A DNA stretch of 64,000 nt from Cinclus cinclus (Eukaryota > Chordata > Aves > Passeriformes > Cinclidae): contig NC_085056.1 of NCBI RefSeq assembly GCF_963662255.1, forward strand, positions 10,876,123 through 10,940,122. The letters run 5' to 3'. Below the pieces are notes generated by a model, which saw only the letters and a list, made by a program, of their open reading frames with translations, did no database searches and was not told the origin of the DNA. Both the position numbers and the translations under genes were made by a program. Below, piece after piece: positions 1 through 13,366 of the stretch; positions within the stretch are counted from its first letter, which is position 1, and each line of letters opens with the position of its first letter.

Positions 1-984
1 CTGTAAATAAAACCTGTGATTTTTAGAGATTGCTATGCTAATTATCCCCTAAATCTGAGTTGTATGCCAAACTGTTTAAGCCATTTAAGATCATACTGAG
101 GTTTTTTTGCATGTTGCAAATTAGACAGTTCATGGTTATTTCTTAGATATGTTGATCATAAAGGGTATCTAACAGATTTTCCAGTACTTAACTGTACCAC
201 TTGCTTCTTTCTCTTTTCTTCTTGTCTATGATGTATGATTAATCATAGATTACTTCATTTTGTTTCATTTCATTTACAACATTTATGAGCTTCACTTTGT
301 CGGTATGAAATGCTTGTCCCCTTCTTTCCTTTCCAAAGTGGCATAATTAGTGTTAGCATCTTTTTTAACAGGCTACATAAAGTTTAGTGGCTGGATTAAA
401 TCAAGTCATTAACATAATGTGCTATACAATTTGCCCCTATCTCTTTTCGTTTCCAGTACATCAAAGTGCCACAGAGTGCCAGTGTAATTGGGCCTTGCTA
501 GCTTGTCAGGTTCAGTCAGGCTGATGGCTGCTGCTTTTGCTAAAAAGCTTCCAGGCATGATAATTAATAGAGAAAAGAAGTCTGAGAAATGTAAAAGTTT
601 GGACAGTTCTCTATGAATATTTCATACATTTGAATAATCAGAAGTTAACATTATCAATTTGATGTATAATACATTGATTAAAAGCCTTGTTTCAGATCCT
701 CAAAATAGACATCAAAACTGGGAATTTGCATTTTCTTTGGCATGGTCTTTATATTAAAAAAAAATAAATTAAAAAAGTCTTTTTTTTTCTTCCATCCCCT
801 CCTCCTTTGCACTTCCACTTCTGCACCAAATCCTTTCAGGAAATTACATTGCATTCAGTTTTCACGATAAAATTTACTGCTGTCAACTTCCAAGTTCTCT
901 TAAAATGTGCCATGAGGCAATTACTGGCAAACCCAATTTGTTTGGTAGTGGTTCAGGTTTTTTTTCTCTCTTTTTTTCTTGCAG
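1..984. other. AT-rich sequence without a recognised gene
   Basis: No repeat family or gene is recognised here. T-rich runs near 780-790 and 958-980 are the only simple sequence; the second forms the polypyrimidine tract of the candidate exon that follows. An open frame spans 807-1085, but it starts in low-complexity sequence and I do not take it as a gene by itself. Confidence 0.5.
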
Positions 985-1047
985 ATACCATAAGTGCATT
1001 CTCTTGCTCTAATAGGAGTTTACTGATAGCAGCCATTACCTGTACCT
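985..1047 (+). other. candidate internal exon, 63 nt
   Basis: A very strong acceptor (long CT-rich tract ending TTCTTGCAG at 984) and a strong donor (CCT|GTAAGTTA at 1048) enclose 63 nt, a multiple of three. One frame is open throughout and would encode about 20 residues beginning TISAFSCSNRS, with a split codon at each end. The protein is not recognised. Its end phase would fit the start of the candidate exon at 12760, but that is weak support. It may be a pseudo-exon, since good splice-like pairs are common in long introns. Confidence 0.25.
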
Positions 1048-4000
1048 GTAAGTTAAGATCTCAAGTTGTAGCTATTTTGCCGTAAAAATCTTTCTTAAAA
1101 AGCAATGCCAATTGCTCGTGGTTCTCCTGGTGAAGAGCACATGCTTGTGCTAAAGTGAGAAGTTGTAAAGCTTCAAGCTTCTGTAGAGCAAAGCAATAAA
1201 AAGTATTCCTTTTATTATGGGGTTTTTTTTGGATACAATTACTTGAACGGTGTATTTCTGTCTATGTGCTAACTGTGTTCATTAAATAAAGGAAATTATT
1301 TGGATACTGTGTTACAGTTTTAAATTTTGGCTGATATTGATTCTCTTTGTGCTTAATTCCTGGAGGCCTTGAATGTCTTTGGTGTATTTCAGGGAGATTT
1401 TTGAGTGTTCAGTGTATTTTTGTCAACCTGGCTTGTTTAGCGAATATCTAATCTGAATTTAGAGAATTAAATTTAGGGTTTTAGTGTTGCTCTGTGTTAC
1501 TGAGTTGGCTTAATTCTACTGTGCCAAAAGTACTGATACTTTGTATTCTTCTAGTCCTGTCTAGAGCTAACCTCTGTTGCTTTATGCTTTTCTTCTGTAA
1601 GAAATTGAGGAGGTAAAAGTACTGCACCATCATATTTAATAAAAGAAAAAATGAAATCTATGAAACAGAAGCACCTTATCTTAAAGTAAGATAAAAGTAA
1701 CTTATTAAACTTTGTTGTCAGTACTTTCAAAGACTACTGATTGGTCTAAGATTAAAAACAACCATTTGCCATTCTCCATCTTTGAGGTGGTTGTTTGCTT
1801 AGGGGGGGGTCACTATAATCCAGAAACTAAAGTAAAAGTAAGTTTAAAGGATCCAGGAAATACCTAAGCTGTGTTTTGCAACTGATAAAGTGTGAGATGA
1901 CAGAAGTTTGAGTAGACACTATGCTGAAATGATGGATTTACAACTTCTATCTACCCCTTGTCAAATATACTTTGAAGTTGTAATTGAAAGCATGTACTGC
2001 AAGTCATTCTTTGTGATAGAAGAAATGAAAGAAGAGGGACAAATAATACCAAAAACCAGCAAACACCAGCTTTTAAAATGATTGAAAACTACAGAATCTT
2101 AAGTCATTGCCCATTATTTTTTTAGGTAACAAATAAAATTAAGTAGTTAGAATATGAAATTAAATAGGAGGTCAGATTTAAGGCTGAACGTATAAGCCCA
2201 CAGGAAAAACATCAGCAGGAGTCATTCTCAACTTAGCTGGAATCTTTTTTGAGATTTTGAGTACAAATGCTCCTCAGCTGCTCACTGGAGAGACTACTTA
2301 TCAGAGCTTATGGACATGGAAGTAAGTTATAGTGACTTTATAAATAGAAAAGTATTTTTTTCTAACTATAGGTCTGAAAAGCAAAGGATGGGATTTGGAA
2401 CTGAGTTTTAGTTTGTTGAGTTGTGATAAATATCGCAAGCATCTTTTTTTCACAACATGCATAAAAATCAAGTTCTATTCATCTTTGAAGGTCTGTATTG
2501 TTCTCACACAATTCTGTAATGACAAGGGGAGGACAAAGTATCAAATACTAAGTATTAACACTAAATCAGAAGCCCAGCCACATTAAAAATGTGCAATTTG
2601 ATGCAGTTTTTCATTGCAGATACACTCATAAAATGGAGATACTATACTGACACTTCTGCTTTCTTCCAGTACTAAGAGATACTTTTTTCCTAAATGGATT
2701 AACTTAAAAATGCAGATTTTTGAAATTTAATGAATTTTTAAAATCATTACAGAAGTCTGTGATCTACATATAGAAAAATGCATGCATAGCTGCATATGCA
2801 AAGGCAGAAATCCTGTTATATTTGTCTTAGGATAGGTTTTTGCATAATACTGCTACTTTCTTATTTCTGTAAATTCAGTGTACCAAAAGTGTACAGATAT
2901 CCTTTTTCCTCAAGGAATTCTCTGCCTTTTATGCTTTCTCACATTAAGAATTATGCTTCCCTTTGAAATGAAAGGTAGTTGTAAGTTTATAGAACCTTTG
3001 AATTTCTTAATTGTGTGACTGCTTGGTACCTGTGATGCTAACTGGTTTTGAGATTTGATAGACGTTGTATTTGGTTTTTATTTTTCCTGATGGATGAATC
3101 AAAGATGAGTGATTGAACATTTTAAAAAAGTGAAATTTTGTCTTGAAGACAGTCTGCCAGGAATAGGTGTACCTTTGTTCAGGACAATAACAATATTGCT
3201 TATGTAGTTTTCCCAGCTTCCTGCGGAGAAAATAAAATTCAGAATTATGCAAGTTTGTATCTCACCAATCAAACAGGTCCAAATATATTAATATTTTTGT
3301 ATTTATTGGTACCTAGAAACAGTTTATCTTTAAAATTAGTTAATTGAGGCAGTGCCACGGGCAAAGTTCCAAACCAAATCTTTAAAACCAATTACACTTA
3401 CGGAGAAATGTTGAACAATTTTATGGTTTTGTTCTTTATAAGGGGTGTGAGGCAAGCTGAAGAGCAAGGAAGCACTGTCAAAAGTTCTGTTATGAGCAAA
3501 ATGCAAATGTGACTTCATGATCAGATGTATAGTTGTCATGGTTTTGGTGGGAAAGGACACTTCCCTATGAACCTTCTATTTTCTAAATGTTTGGTGCTCT
3601 ATACTGAATCAGAAATTTTCATTTGGGAAAGGAGTGCATGGCTGGCACATTACAGATTTGCATAGAGAGCCAGTACCTAATCACTGAATTGACTCAACCT
3701 GTAGCAAGTAATTAATGCCTTTGAAGATATTAAAGATATTAATTTACTCTGGTCTGAAAAATGATGCATTTGGACTCTGTGCAAGATAAAATGGCAGCAA
3801 CCAGAGTTCCCATCATTGTCACAAATAGATCTTTTTGTTCAATGTGTTCTTAATTCCAAGAATGAATTCTAAGAGCTGAAGGAATTGCATTGAACCTTGT
3901 CATGGTGCTAAACTTGGGCTATTTCATTCTTCTCCTGGCACATGCAAAACAGTCATGCTGGGGGAAGATTATATGTGCCTTTCCCTCTTTCTGTAGGGAT

Positions 4001-7000
4001 CCAGCTCCAAAAGAGCTATTCAACAGGGAGAGATCTCTGTTCCAGGTCTTAGGGAGAGTCTAAGGTGCATGCACTTTTAGTAAAGTCCTATCCATATGGA
4101 GAAGGAGTAGGGAGCATTTCTGTATCCCTCTTCCTGTTCTCACATCTACAGCAGTGTGGGGGAAAGGTGAAAACAGAAGATGTTTTTCCTCACATGAGAA
4201 ATCACTGCATATAGGACTAGAATTCTTTTGCAGTATTTATGTCTATATGATTCTGTGTTGCCCTGTAATCATAATTACTTAATGAGTAGTGTTTGTGTCT
4301 CTGTGCATCTGAATTATATTGATGTTACTGTAACAGCACTCTTTCTGGCACTGTTCTGACATTGTTTATATGATGATCACAGGAACACAGCACTTGATAG
4401 AGGAAGAGGATTATTTCTCATTCAATAATATATTTGTTTATCAATATTCATAGTTATTGAAATACTGATAGCAAATGGATGATTACTTGTGATTATTGGA
4501 GTGTAGCTTATAGTTTATCTTACATGCTCTTTGCTTGAAATGGAAATGAATAAGTGAACTCTGGAAATAAATATATAAAATGTTAAGGAGTAAAGATGGA
4601 TATTTTTGATCATTGATAGATATAGGACTCAAGTTGATCTTACAGTTTAGAAGGCTTCTGTATTTTGAGTTTTTCAAGGCAATATATTAATTAAAACTGT
4701 GGATGTAAAAAGTAGGAACATTGGTCCTATTTTCAGCTAGGTCCTGTTTTCATGTTGCGGGTATTTTCAACTCAGCTGTTTGGTGCAGAAAGCACAAATG
4801 TATTTTTTAAAGTACTTCTGTGGGATACTGTTGTTGAGCATTTGAGACAGTTGGAATCCCAAATTTCATATTGAAGTGTTGGCCTTTTTTTGTGACCAAA
4901 AAGGAAATCAAAGTATGGAATATACATCTGCTTGACGATGGCAGTCAAGACTAATTACAGAATTAAAGCAAGGGGTTTTTTTAATCTCAGAAATCAGAAA
5001 GGTGAAAAAAGTTGAGATTTTGAATTTGAATGTAGTGTCCAATGCTTAGTACATACCCTAATCCTAAGGCTTTTTGAAGGAGTTCGGTGATTCTTCTAAA
5101 TCTTTGGGTAGCATTAATTACAAAGAGTCAGTATTAAATGGTAGAAAAAGCCTTTTGACATAGACTAAATATCTTGCCCATGTTTTGTTTTCTTCACCTG
5201 AAATGAAAGCACTGAAGCAGTTTCTCTGAGACATTTTTTAAAGTGTTTAGTATTCTTCAATATCCGCCCATTCTCTGTTAGGTGAAATTTTGTATTACAT
5301 TTTGATTTAAATGCAAAATGTAAAGACTAATTTTATTCCCATTAAATAGAGTTATTTGTGGGCAGTAGTTGACAAACTGTCCATTGTTCATTTGAAGAGT
5401 AATTAATAAATGAAACTAGGCTTAAAAAAATCTTAGGAATAGATTTAAATAACATACTTCACTGTGCATAGAAATAGATTCTTTTTTAAAATTAATTCCT
5501 ATCACATATTGGATTCTACGTATATTTTCAGCATGGCTACATAATGTGAGTGGTTTTGTATTAGTGATGAAATATGACATGATAGCTAATGCTGTTCTTA
5601 AGCAGTTCTCTATTTTTTATTCATAAATATTTTTTTAATCAGCTTGTGTTCTGCTTAGTATATGTTGTATTCACATTTAATATCAATAAAACTGGGACTC
5701 AAAATAGTCTTTACTGTTAAGCTCCAAGATAATTTGTTTGGTTGTTTTTTTTTTTTGTCTTATAATTTTCTAATGGCATTACTCAGTTTTGCTTCGCTTT
5801 AAGTTAGAAAGCAGAATACCTGGATTTACCCCACTAGTCTTGAAAAAGTGTAGTATTCTTTGCCTACTGTATGCAATTACAAGTGTTAAATATGTCAAAC
5901 AAATTTTAAGATATGTAAAAGGAACACTTTGTAATACAGGATATTGTATTTGGACTTGATTCATAAGCTACTGCCTGTGTACAAACTAGTCTGACACAGC
6001 TGCTAAATACTTTGGGGTGAGCAAAACCACTCAGCATATCCCTTTAAATACAGATGCAAATACATCTGTTCAGTGCAAGAAGAAAAGAGTTGTTTCTGAA
6101 GTAAAATTAGACAATAGAGCCAATTTCATTTTTTATGCATGTGAATGTAGAGTGCTTGAGGTTATTAGTTGAAACTGAGTAACCTTTCCAGGCTTTCATC
6201 TCTTTCTTTTCAAATTTGAATATGAAAAGCATATTCAAGTCAGAGACCATCACTTTAATGACATTTGGCAGTCATTTGATTTATTAGATTTTAGAAAAAA
6301 AATTTCCTTTTAAATATTTCATCATTCTATGCTAATCCCAGTAATATTGCCAGCTGAAGCCGTGTACCTGTATTAGTGGAGACAGAATGGTGTGGAATTT
6401 TTTCTGTCATCCTAGTAAAATTTCCATGAATCTACTGAATAATAAAACAACCTTATTGAAATATTCAGATTTGGGTTTTTAGTTAAAGTGTCTTAGGATA
6501 CATAATAAAAGGGAATGTCTTTTGAAAGGAGGGGGTAAAATTACTTCATCAAATATTGAAAGGACTTGACAGCAATGGAAATTGTTCTTTATGATGGATA
6601 TTTTTACAATAGGATACACCTGCTTTTCAGTTTGATTAATCATATAGTTTGCTTGGGGAAATTTAAGCTATCTCCTTAATAAATTCGAATATTGACTTGC
6701 AGTTCGAACACTGAATCTAGAAAGCTAATCTTCTGTATATGATTAATACTTGAAGTGGTTTAAGTTTAAAATCAAAAAATGTCCAAATACTTCCACATAG
6801 AGGAATTATTTTTAATACAGATAGGAACTTGAAAGAAACTAAAGAAGTAAAGAATGAAGTAAAAAAAAAAAATTATATTTCTGTACTCCAACACGTGTTT
6901 GCTCTTTGAAGAATGTTATCCTTGAATGGTCACCTACGTACTCCACTTTGGAAACCAGAGTGGCTTTTCTTTCTTCAAATTTCCTAGGGAAGTACTTGTG

Positions 7001-10000
7001 ACTTTCTATTGAGCCTGACATTCACACTTAAATACAGAAACTTTATTACAATGTATCTGTACACAATACCATAGACCTTGCTGAAGAGTGTGAGACAATT
7101 TTACAAGGAAAAGAAAAATGTAATTCTGCTTAAAAGAGAATAAGAAAAGGTCTGATGAAGAACAACTGTGTTTAATTTTATGATGTTATTCATTTTAACT
7201 CTTACAGGTATGTTTGATTTAACTAGTCAAGTTCAGCATATGAAGTTGAATTCCATGCAAATGCAGTTGTATTTTACATGCCCAACAACTTTGTGACTTG
7301 GAGGATTTTTATTGCATGTGATATAGTCCGCAGTAGACACTAAAAATTCTTCCATTTGTAAAAATTTGATACCTAATATTACTGAAACTGTTTCCAGCAG
7401 TTAGAAGATCACTTTGGTGTGTAGCTTAAAATAATGGCAACTGAAATCAGTGATTCAGATATCATAGTACGTAAAGATAATCTTAACCTAATCTCCAGCA
7501 GAATATGACTATTGATAAATATCTTAACTATCAAATGTCAATCAGTATCTATTGCACCAATATTCTTAACTACAAACCATGGGGTTTAGATTCTTACTGT
7601 GTCTATGTCAAATCAATCCATCAGCATTAATTCTACAAACTACATGATGGTTCACATGGATGTTTGGTTTGTGTTAACACTTTGAGAAACACAAAATAAT
7701 TATTTTGGTTTGTGTTTTGTTTTTAAGTAGGTAGTTGAAAATTGGATTGAAGTCTGGATTAAAATAATATCACTTGGTTTTACTAAGTCATGAATTACAC
7801 TAGATGATGTACAGTGGCTGAGTTTAGAATGCAGATGAAACAATTTCCCTGCAGAGGACACTCCACTGTCAGTTCCAAACCCTACAGGTGGTCAGAGGGG
7901 TGACTGTAGCTATAGCACTGGTGAGTGGGAACTATCCCTGAGCAGGTGTGTTCCTTCCCTAAAATTATCTCTTATGAAAATGCCTTCAACAAAGCCTATT
8001 TCCTATACATTATAGTTGCATTTATCTCTGTGTTGGTTGTATCTGTCATTCTTCCCACTATTTTGGGAAATACTAATGATGGTTTTTCAGAACTGAGATA
8101 AGGTTGCACTAAATAAGTGTAAACTAAAATACAAAAGTATGTTTGTATAAGAAATTGAAACTGCAGTATATTTAAATATGGTAGTGCATACCTTTTACAA
8201 TTAGGCTTTACATAACTAATTTTTTGTTTTCGGAAGAGTGTGACAAACTAATTTTTCTATTAGTTTGGAAAAGGAAAACATGCTATCCAAAAGCAAAACA
8301 TTCTATCCAACTGTGTACAACTGAAATACATTTAGAGAAAATATGCAGTGGACTTTATCATCACTTGTGAATACTCAGTGTATCTTTAATAAGAAGTTTT
8401 TTAAATTGGGAATTACTCAACAGTATTTAATACTAGTAAATTGCTGTTTACTACAGAATACTTAATCCTGCATGTTGCATATGCTAGACTCTAATAAATG
8501 AACATCTGAAAGTAGTTGCTCTCAATCCACCATGCAATTGTTAACTTTTGTAACTCCAAGAAGGACATTGATCTTTGTGAGGCCTTGGGAAAGAAAAAGA
8601 AACCCACAGGAAACAAACAGTAGTTCTGCAAAGTCCTGAGTTCACTAAGGTTTCCTTTCATTCAGACAAGTGGCATCATATGCTAAATAAGACATTGCAT
8701 AAATAAGAACTCTTTCTATGAGCTGGACAATTTCATCTTGTTAGCTTCTGTAGGCATTTCTCTGGATGTTCTAGTTAGGCAGACATAAATGAAAAACCTG
8801 TTTTCAAAATCTGATGAAATAATACCATAAGCCAGTACAAGCTTCTAAAGGCTTTTCATTTCTCTTGCTTTTGGAACTCTCATTGCTGTGAATTGAACAA
8901 GCATTCAGAAGGTGTGGAAGTCTTACACAATATTCCGATTCCTGGGCATACTCGTTATGGTCTACTTGTTTTTTAGGTATTTGCTTTGTAAAGTTTAACT
9001 AAAAATTCTGGAAAGATATGATGACTATAGAATAAAATTTCAGAGTTTTGAGGCAAGTATGAAACTTCAATACTTTTCAAGGTGTGATATTTGAAAATAT
9101 CATCATGCTTTGGAGAGACTAATTCATAAGTCTTTCCAATATAGTAGTGCTGTATTTTATTATTTCTGTTAATCGTAACCTGACTATGCAATTTTGTTTT
9201 TTCTATTTACAGCTTGGGTATGGATTACAAAACTGTTTGAACTTCAAAATATGCCAACGAATCAATATTAAAATGTTGGTTTTGGTCTTAATTGCTTCAG
9301 GAGCATATTCTGCAGCATTATACTTATGTGGTTGTTATTTGTAGAGGTTTGTTTAGATAATTGGGTGTCTAATTTCTACTCAAGATTAGCTTTGCATATA
9401 GGGGGAAAAACGTAGTGAGTCTGCTTTTTGATAATACCAGTTGAGAAGCCAGTAAGATAATAGTAATGAAATCTGCATGTGTGTTTACTATAGCTTTGCT
9501 GCATCTCTTATTCATGTCTAATTAGATTTGAGTATGCTGAATATTTGAGGTTAATTGAATATTTTCTTTAATAAAAATGAGATTTGCATGGGTAGAAAGA
9601 AATTTACTTTGCGCTTAGAAGGAAACTAATAGTCTTTTAGATTTTTGCATGGAGAAAATCAGAGTAAGTCCATAAGTAACCTAAAAAAAAATCACTAATT
9701 CTTATAATAAATAAAGCATTTTATATTATCTATAACTGGAACAGATTGACTGTTTTTAAAACATTTTAACTGCGACAAAAAGTTTCATGAGATTCATTGC
9801 TTTAAGAACATTTGAAGGTTTTCCCATACTTTTTGCACATTCTTCACTGTCATTGTTTGACATGTGAGATACAGATGAACAGAACCTTGTTGAAAAACAA
9901 TATAATGGAGTTCCAGTGATCTAGACTTACAAGATCCCATGAGTTTCCATTCTCACAGGTGGTTCAAGCATGTAGTTTGGCATTAATTGGGTTTTTTCAA

Positions 10001-10372
10001 CTATGACTTTTTCACTAAGGATGGTTAGAAGATCATTTTCTTTCTTCCAGAGTCTTGGAAGAGAAACTTGGCTGGGGAAGTTTAGACAGTGCAGGATTAT
10101 GGTGCAAACCTCTTGATTGCCCATGACATTGTGTTGTGCCTCCTGATGATCATAGTGACTGAGAGGAGCTGTTGTGTTTGTTACCGCTGAAAAGAGTTAT
10201 TAGAATATTTGAGGATGTTTCCAAACACTACAGACCCATACATTCAAAGTGAAATTTGCCAAAATATACAGTGGTTCTAGGAAACAGAGAGCAGAAATAG
10301 AAGAAAGATTTATGGAACCTGGCAAAGTTTTTATTTGAAATTTAATTGGGAACCTTTCTTTTCTCAAAATCT
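1048..10372. other. gene-poor AT-rich stretch
   Basis: Nine kilobases with no recognised coding exon except the weak - strand candidate at 3402-3456. Open frames are short (60-81 codons) and scattered on both strands, as expected by chance at this base composition. A run of eight G lies at 1802-1809. No CR1 or other interspersed repeat was recognised. The texture is that of intron or intergenic desert. Confidence 0.5.
3402..3456 (-). other. candidate internal exon on the minus strand, 55 nt
   Basis: Read on the minus strand, an acceptor with a good polypyrimidine tract (CTTCCTTGCTCTTCAG) precedes 55 nt and a donor of the form TCC|GTAAGTGT. One frame is open (one leading base, then 18 codons beginning LPHTPYKEQNHK). 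The surrounding open frame on this strand runs 3336-3560. The product is not recognised and no partner exon is evident nearby, so a pseudo-exon is at least as likely. Confidence 0.18.
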
Positions 10373-10390
10373 TTTCTCTCTTAGGTAAGC
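10351..10390 (+). promoter_or_regulatory. recursive-splice-like AG/GT junction
   Basis: A polypyrimidine-rich stretch (CTTTTCTCTC at 10371-10380) ends in TTAG at 10384 and is followed at once by GTAAGC. An acceptor fused directly to a donor is the known signature of ratchet or recursive splice sites, which lie deep in long introns of animal genes. The motif is seen directly. Its use depends on the region being a long + strand intron, which is unproven. Confidence 0.3.
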
Positions 10391-12759
10391 ATGTGACTGT
10401 TTGAGCAACTTGAAGTACAAGCGGAAGTAGAGAGGAGATGTGTGGGAAAGATGGGATGTACTTTTTATTAAAAATAAACTTCTGAAGATCCCTATTCTAA
10501 AAGTGGCTTCCTTAAATGTTAAGGCTTTGTATCAGGAAACATTGTTATAATTCTGTGTGTTTATTCCTTTTCTACAATAAGCTCAAGATTGTGGAGCACT
10601 TTGCTTCATTTGGTGAAAATCTGCTTCATCATGTAGTTGTTTAGTTTTGTTAGAATGTGAACTATGAAAAAACTGAACTAAAGCATAACAGCAGTATTTT
10701 GAATTGCAGAGATTTCTAATAAGGTTCCAGGTCATTGTAATCTTCAGCTTTTAGTAATTCTTTGTGACTAACTTTAAAATCATAATTTTAGAGGCAAACT
10801 GGCACAAGTTAATTTTGAATTATTTTTTGCAGTGAATTGGATAGAAATACGAGATGTTCCATGCCTTGCAGCAATGTTAATGCTTCTAAGTTCAGGCAGT
10901 ACTAAGGGATGCTATGACAGCATGTTATTCATCAGGATCTAAAAATATATTTTCACTCTCGTTAATAATTTTCCCCAGATTTGAATGAAGTTCTTGTGCT
11001 GAATGTTTTACTTATTAGTCTGAATTTTTCCAGTGAGTGAAATGAATTTGAACTCTTTAGGTTTGTTAATAATTTGCATTTAAAATTGTTTTAGATACAG
11101 TATTAGTAAACTTAGGAAATTCCATTTGGGATGCTTATGGGAAAGGGAACAATCTGTTGATGTGGCATTTCCTTTGAAGTTCTCTGGCTGTCCATCTGTC
11201 TCCCTGCTGCCTCCTCATCACTTCCTGTGGTGGCCTCAGGAGCACTTGGCCATGAGAGTAGCACATGTGGAAAGTCATCCACATGCCCAAAAGAACAGCA
11301 GATAACAATAACAGCTTCTTTTAACCTAAGAAAGTAGGACATTGTGAGTGGAAACTAAGGATTCAAAGACAGAATGCCACTGCTTTGCTTTCTGTTAGCA
11401 GAGACAAAGGTGGCAAATTGCAGATTCCTTTGACTGAATGACTCAGCAACTGGACTGGCTATCTGTGGTAGTAACCCATTCCTAAAGCAGCTCTGTTGCC
11501 TGTCTAGGAGCTGGGGAGCAGCTTTGGAGAAATCTGAAAAATCAAGAGCTCTGGGAAATGGGCTTCCTAGCACTAGTAGAGGTATGTCCTTCAATAAATC
11601 CCTCTACTAGGAGTTTAGGCCTTCTTATCTCCTCATATTGCTGCATTCCAATACTCTCAGCTCCATAGCAGAGTTGATACTTTCTGTTTATACAAAGAAG
11701 TTTATTTTGGGTAGCAGAAGACAGTATGAGATACCTTAAAGGTTTCAGTCTGCACAGGGGAAAAGAAAACCTTACTCTAAAGTAGAGTCAAAAAGAATTG
11801 TTGTGAGTACAGTGGCAGAGTAGCTAGGAGAAAGTGAATATTAAAAATGTTGGAGTTTAATGACAGATAAATTTCTAGCTCCACCTTCTCACCACAAAAC
11901 CAAATGAAAACTCTACTGAAGAGCTATCTTAGTGGGCTGTATTCATTCTAGTTCTGTCCTAGCAAAACCTTTTCAGTTTCATTTCTTTATGTATTTTTAT
12001 TTTAAAATTCCTTTAACACCTTTTCAGTTTTTATAATCTTTCACAGTAGTTTTCTAATATTTGCAGACTGATACTATTTGCAGGCAAGCAGCTACTTTCT
12101 CTAATATATGATGCCCAGAAAACTTCTTAAAGAATTTCTTAAACCCTGCTTTTCATTCTTCTAATGTTTTCCAAACCAAGACTAACTTTCACTCTAGATC
12201 ATAATAATAGTACAAAAATTAAAAGCTGATTCTTGTGTTCGTATTTTAAATTTAAACAATGAAAAGCTTTCAGAGCACTCACTCACACTCTCCGTGCTGT
12301 GGATTTTCTCCAGTCCATTGGCCTACAGGTTTCACTTACTGAAATATTGTGGCAGGAAAGGAGGATTAAATTACTGAGGCTGTCAAATAGGACAAGCACT
12401 CTGCCATACATTATCATTATCACTGGCTTCCTCAGTGGAAGAAAATACAGTAAATCACTTCAAATACAAAGCAATAAAGACCACTGGCTTTTAAAATCAT
12501 GAGTGCTATTGCCATTAACAGAAAGTGACAGCTATTTGGCATGCTTAGATGCTGCTTGTATCTTTTTTGACAGTGTGCACATAAACCTGCCAGTGACACA
12601 CCATTAGATCACATGACCTTTCAAATTTGATTCTAACATTGTTGCTTTTCCTTAGAAAAAAAAAGAAAGAAGTGTTTATTTTTCTTTGTTCTTTTCCTCA
12701 TACTCTTCTAAAAGGTGAAAAACATTTGATACTAATAGTAATTCTGATTTGCTTTGCAG
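10391..12759. other. gene-poor stretch
   Basis: Nothing recognisable as a gene or repeat. Two minus-strand open frames (11112-11342 and 11355-11594) lie in slightly GC-richer sequence, but they lack convincing splice sites and resemble no family I know. Confidence 0.45.
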
Positions 12760-12838
12760 TGATAAATGTGGTTAAGGCAGATAATTGTGCAGAAGGAGGT
12801 CTCAGGTCTGTTCTAAAGCTGGATCTGCACACTGGCAG
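12760..12838 (+). other. candidate internal exon, 79 nt
   Basis: An acceptor (TTGCTTTGCAG ending 12759) and a moderate donor (GGCAG|GTACAT) flank 79 nt. One frame is open and reads INVVKADNCAEGG followed by a leucine-rich stretch, about 25 codons with two bases left over. Not recognised. The donor is weaker than in the other candidates, so a pseudo-exon is quite possible. Confidence 0.2.
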
Positions 12839-13108
12839 GTACATGTTAGTGCTGGAAAACTCTGTTATAGGTCTTAGTAAATGATGCTTGTGGTTCACCT
12901 TCATGTTTGTTTCTTTTGTGGAGGTTTGGCTGAGGAGTCAAATATCTTGCTAACTAACTAGGAAAAAATTTGTTTCAGCTAGTAACGGTAACTGCATTCT
13001 GATGGGACTATTGCTCTTATTTCTCCCCAGTGTTGGTTCATGTGGAATGGAATACTGCAACCTCACCTAATGCTGGTTTAGTGCTGTGGTTTGGGGTTAG
13101 GTTTGGGA

Positions 13109-13149
13109 GGTTGGTTGGTTGGTTGGTTGGTTGGTTGGTTGGTTGGTTG
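13109..13149 (+). repeat. (GGTT)n microsatellite
   Basis: About ten tandem copies of GGTT with no interruption. It causes a short open frame encoding a repeating GWLV peptide, which is not a gene. The G pairs at regular spacing could form a two-tetrad quadruplex on this strand. Confidence 0.97.
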
Positions 13150-13325
13150 TTTTTTAACAAATTTGTTCAGCAAAAGAATCTATTACCAGTATTTTGTCAC
13201 TAATGAATCTGAAAAGCACATATCTGCCCAGTGTAGTGTACTACATTTGTTGCTTTCTGAATTCAGAATACTACTAAGAGTCTTAAGAGCTGTAGAAAGT
13301 GTTCCCTGGCCCTAGAATTTCCAGA

Positions 13326-13366
13326 GATAGATAGATAGATAGATAGATAGAAAGACAGACAGACAT
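13326..13366 (+). repeat. (GATA)n then (GACA)n microsatellite
   Basis: About six GATA units run 13326-13350, followed by about three GACA-type units to 13366. Compound GATA/GACA arrays are common in sauropsid genomes. It lies less than 200 bp from the GGTT array. Confidence 0.95.

Noticed and set aside
3997..4060. Possible exon after TTTCCCTCTTTCTGTAG
   Set aside because: The acceptor is good, but no GTRAG-type donor lies within reach.
13091..13315. 74-codon + strand frame with GWLV repeats
   Set aside because: It runs through the GGTT microsatellite and has no other support.
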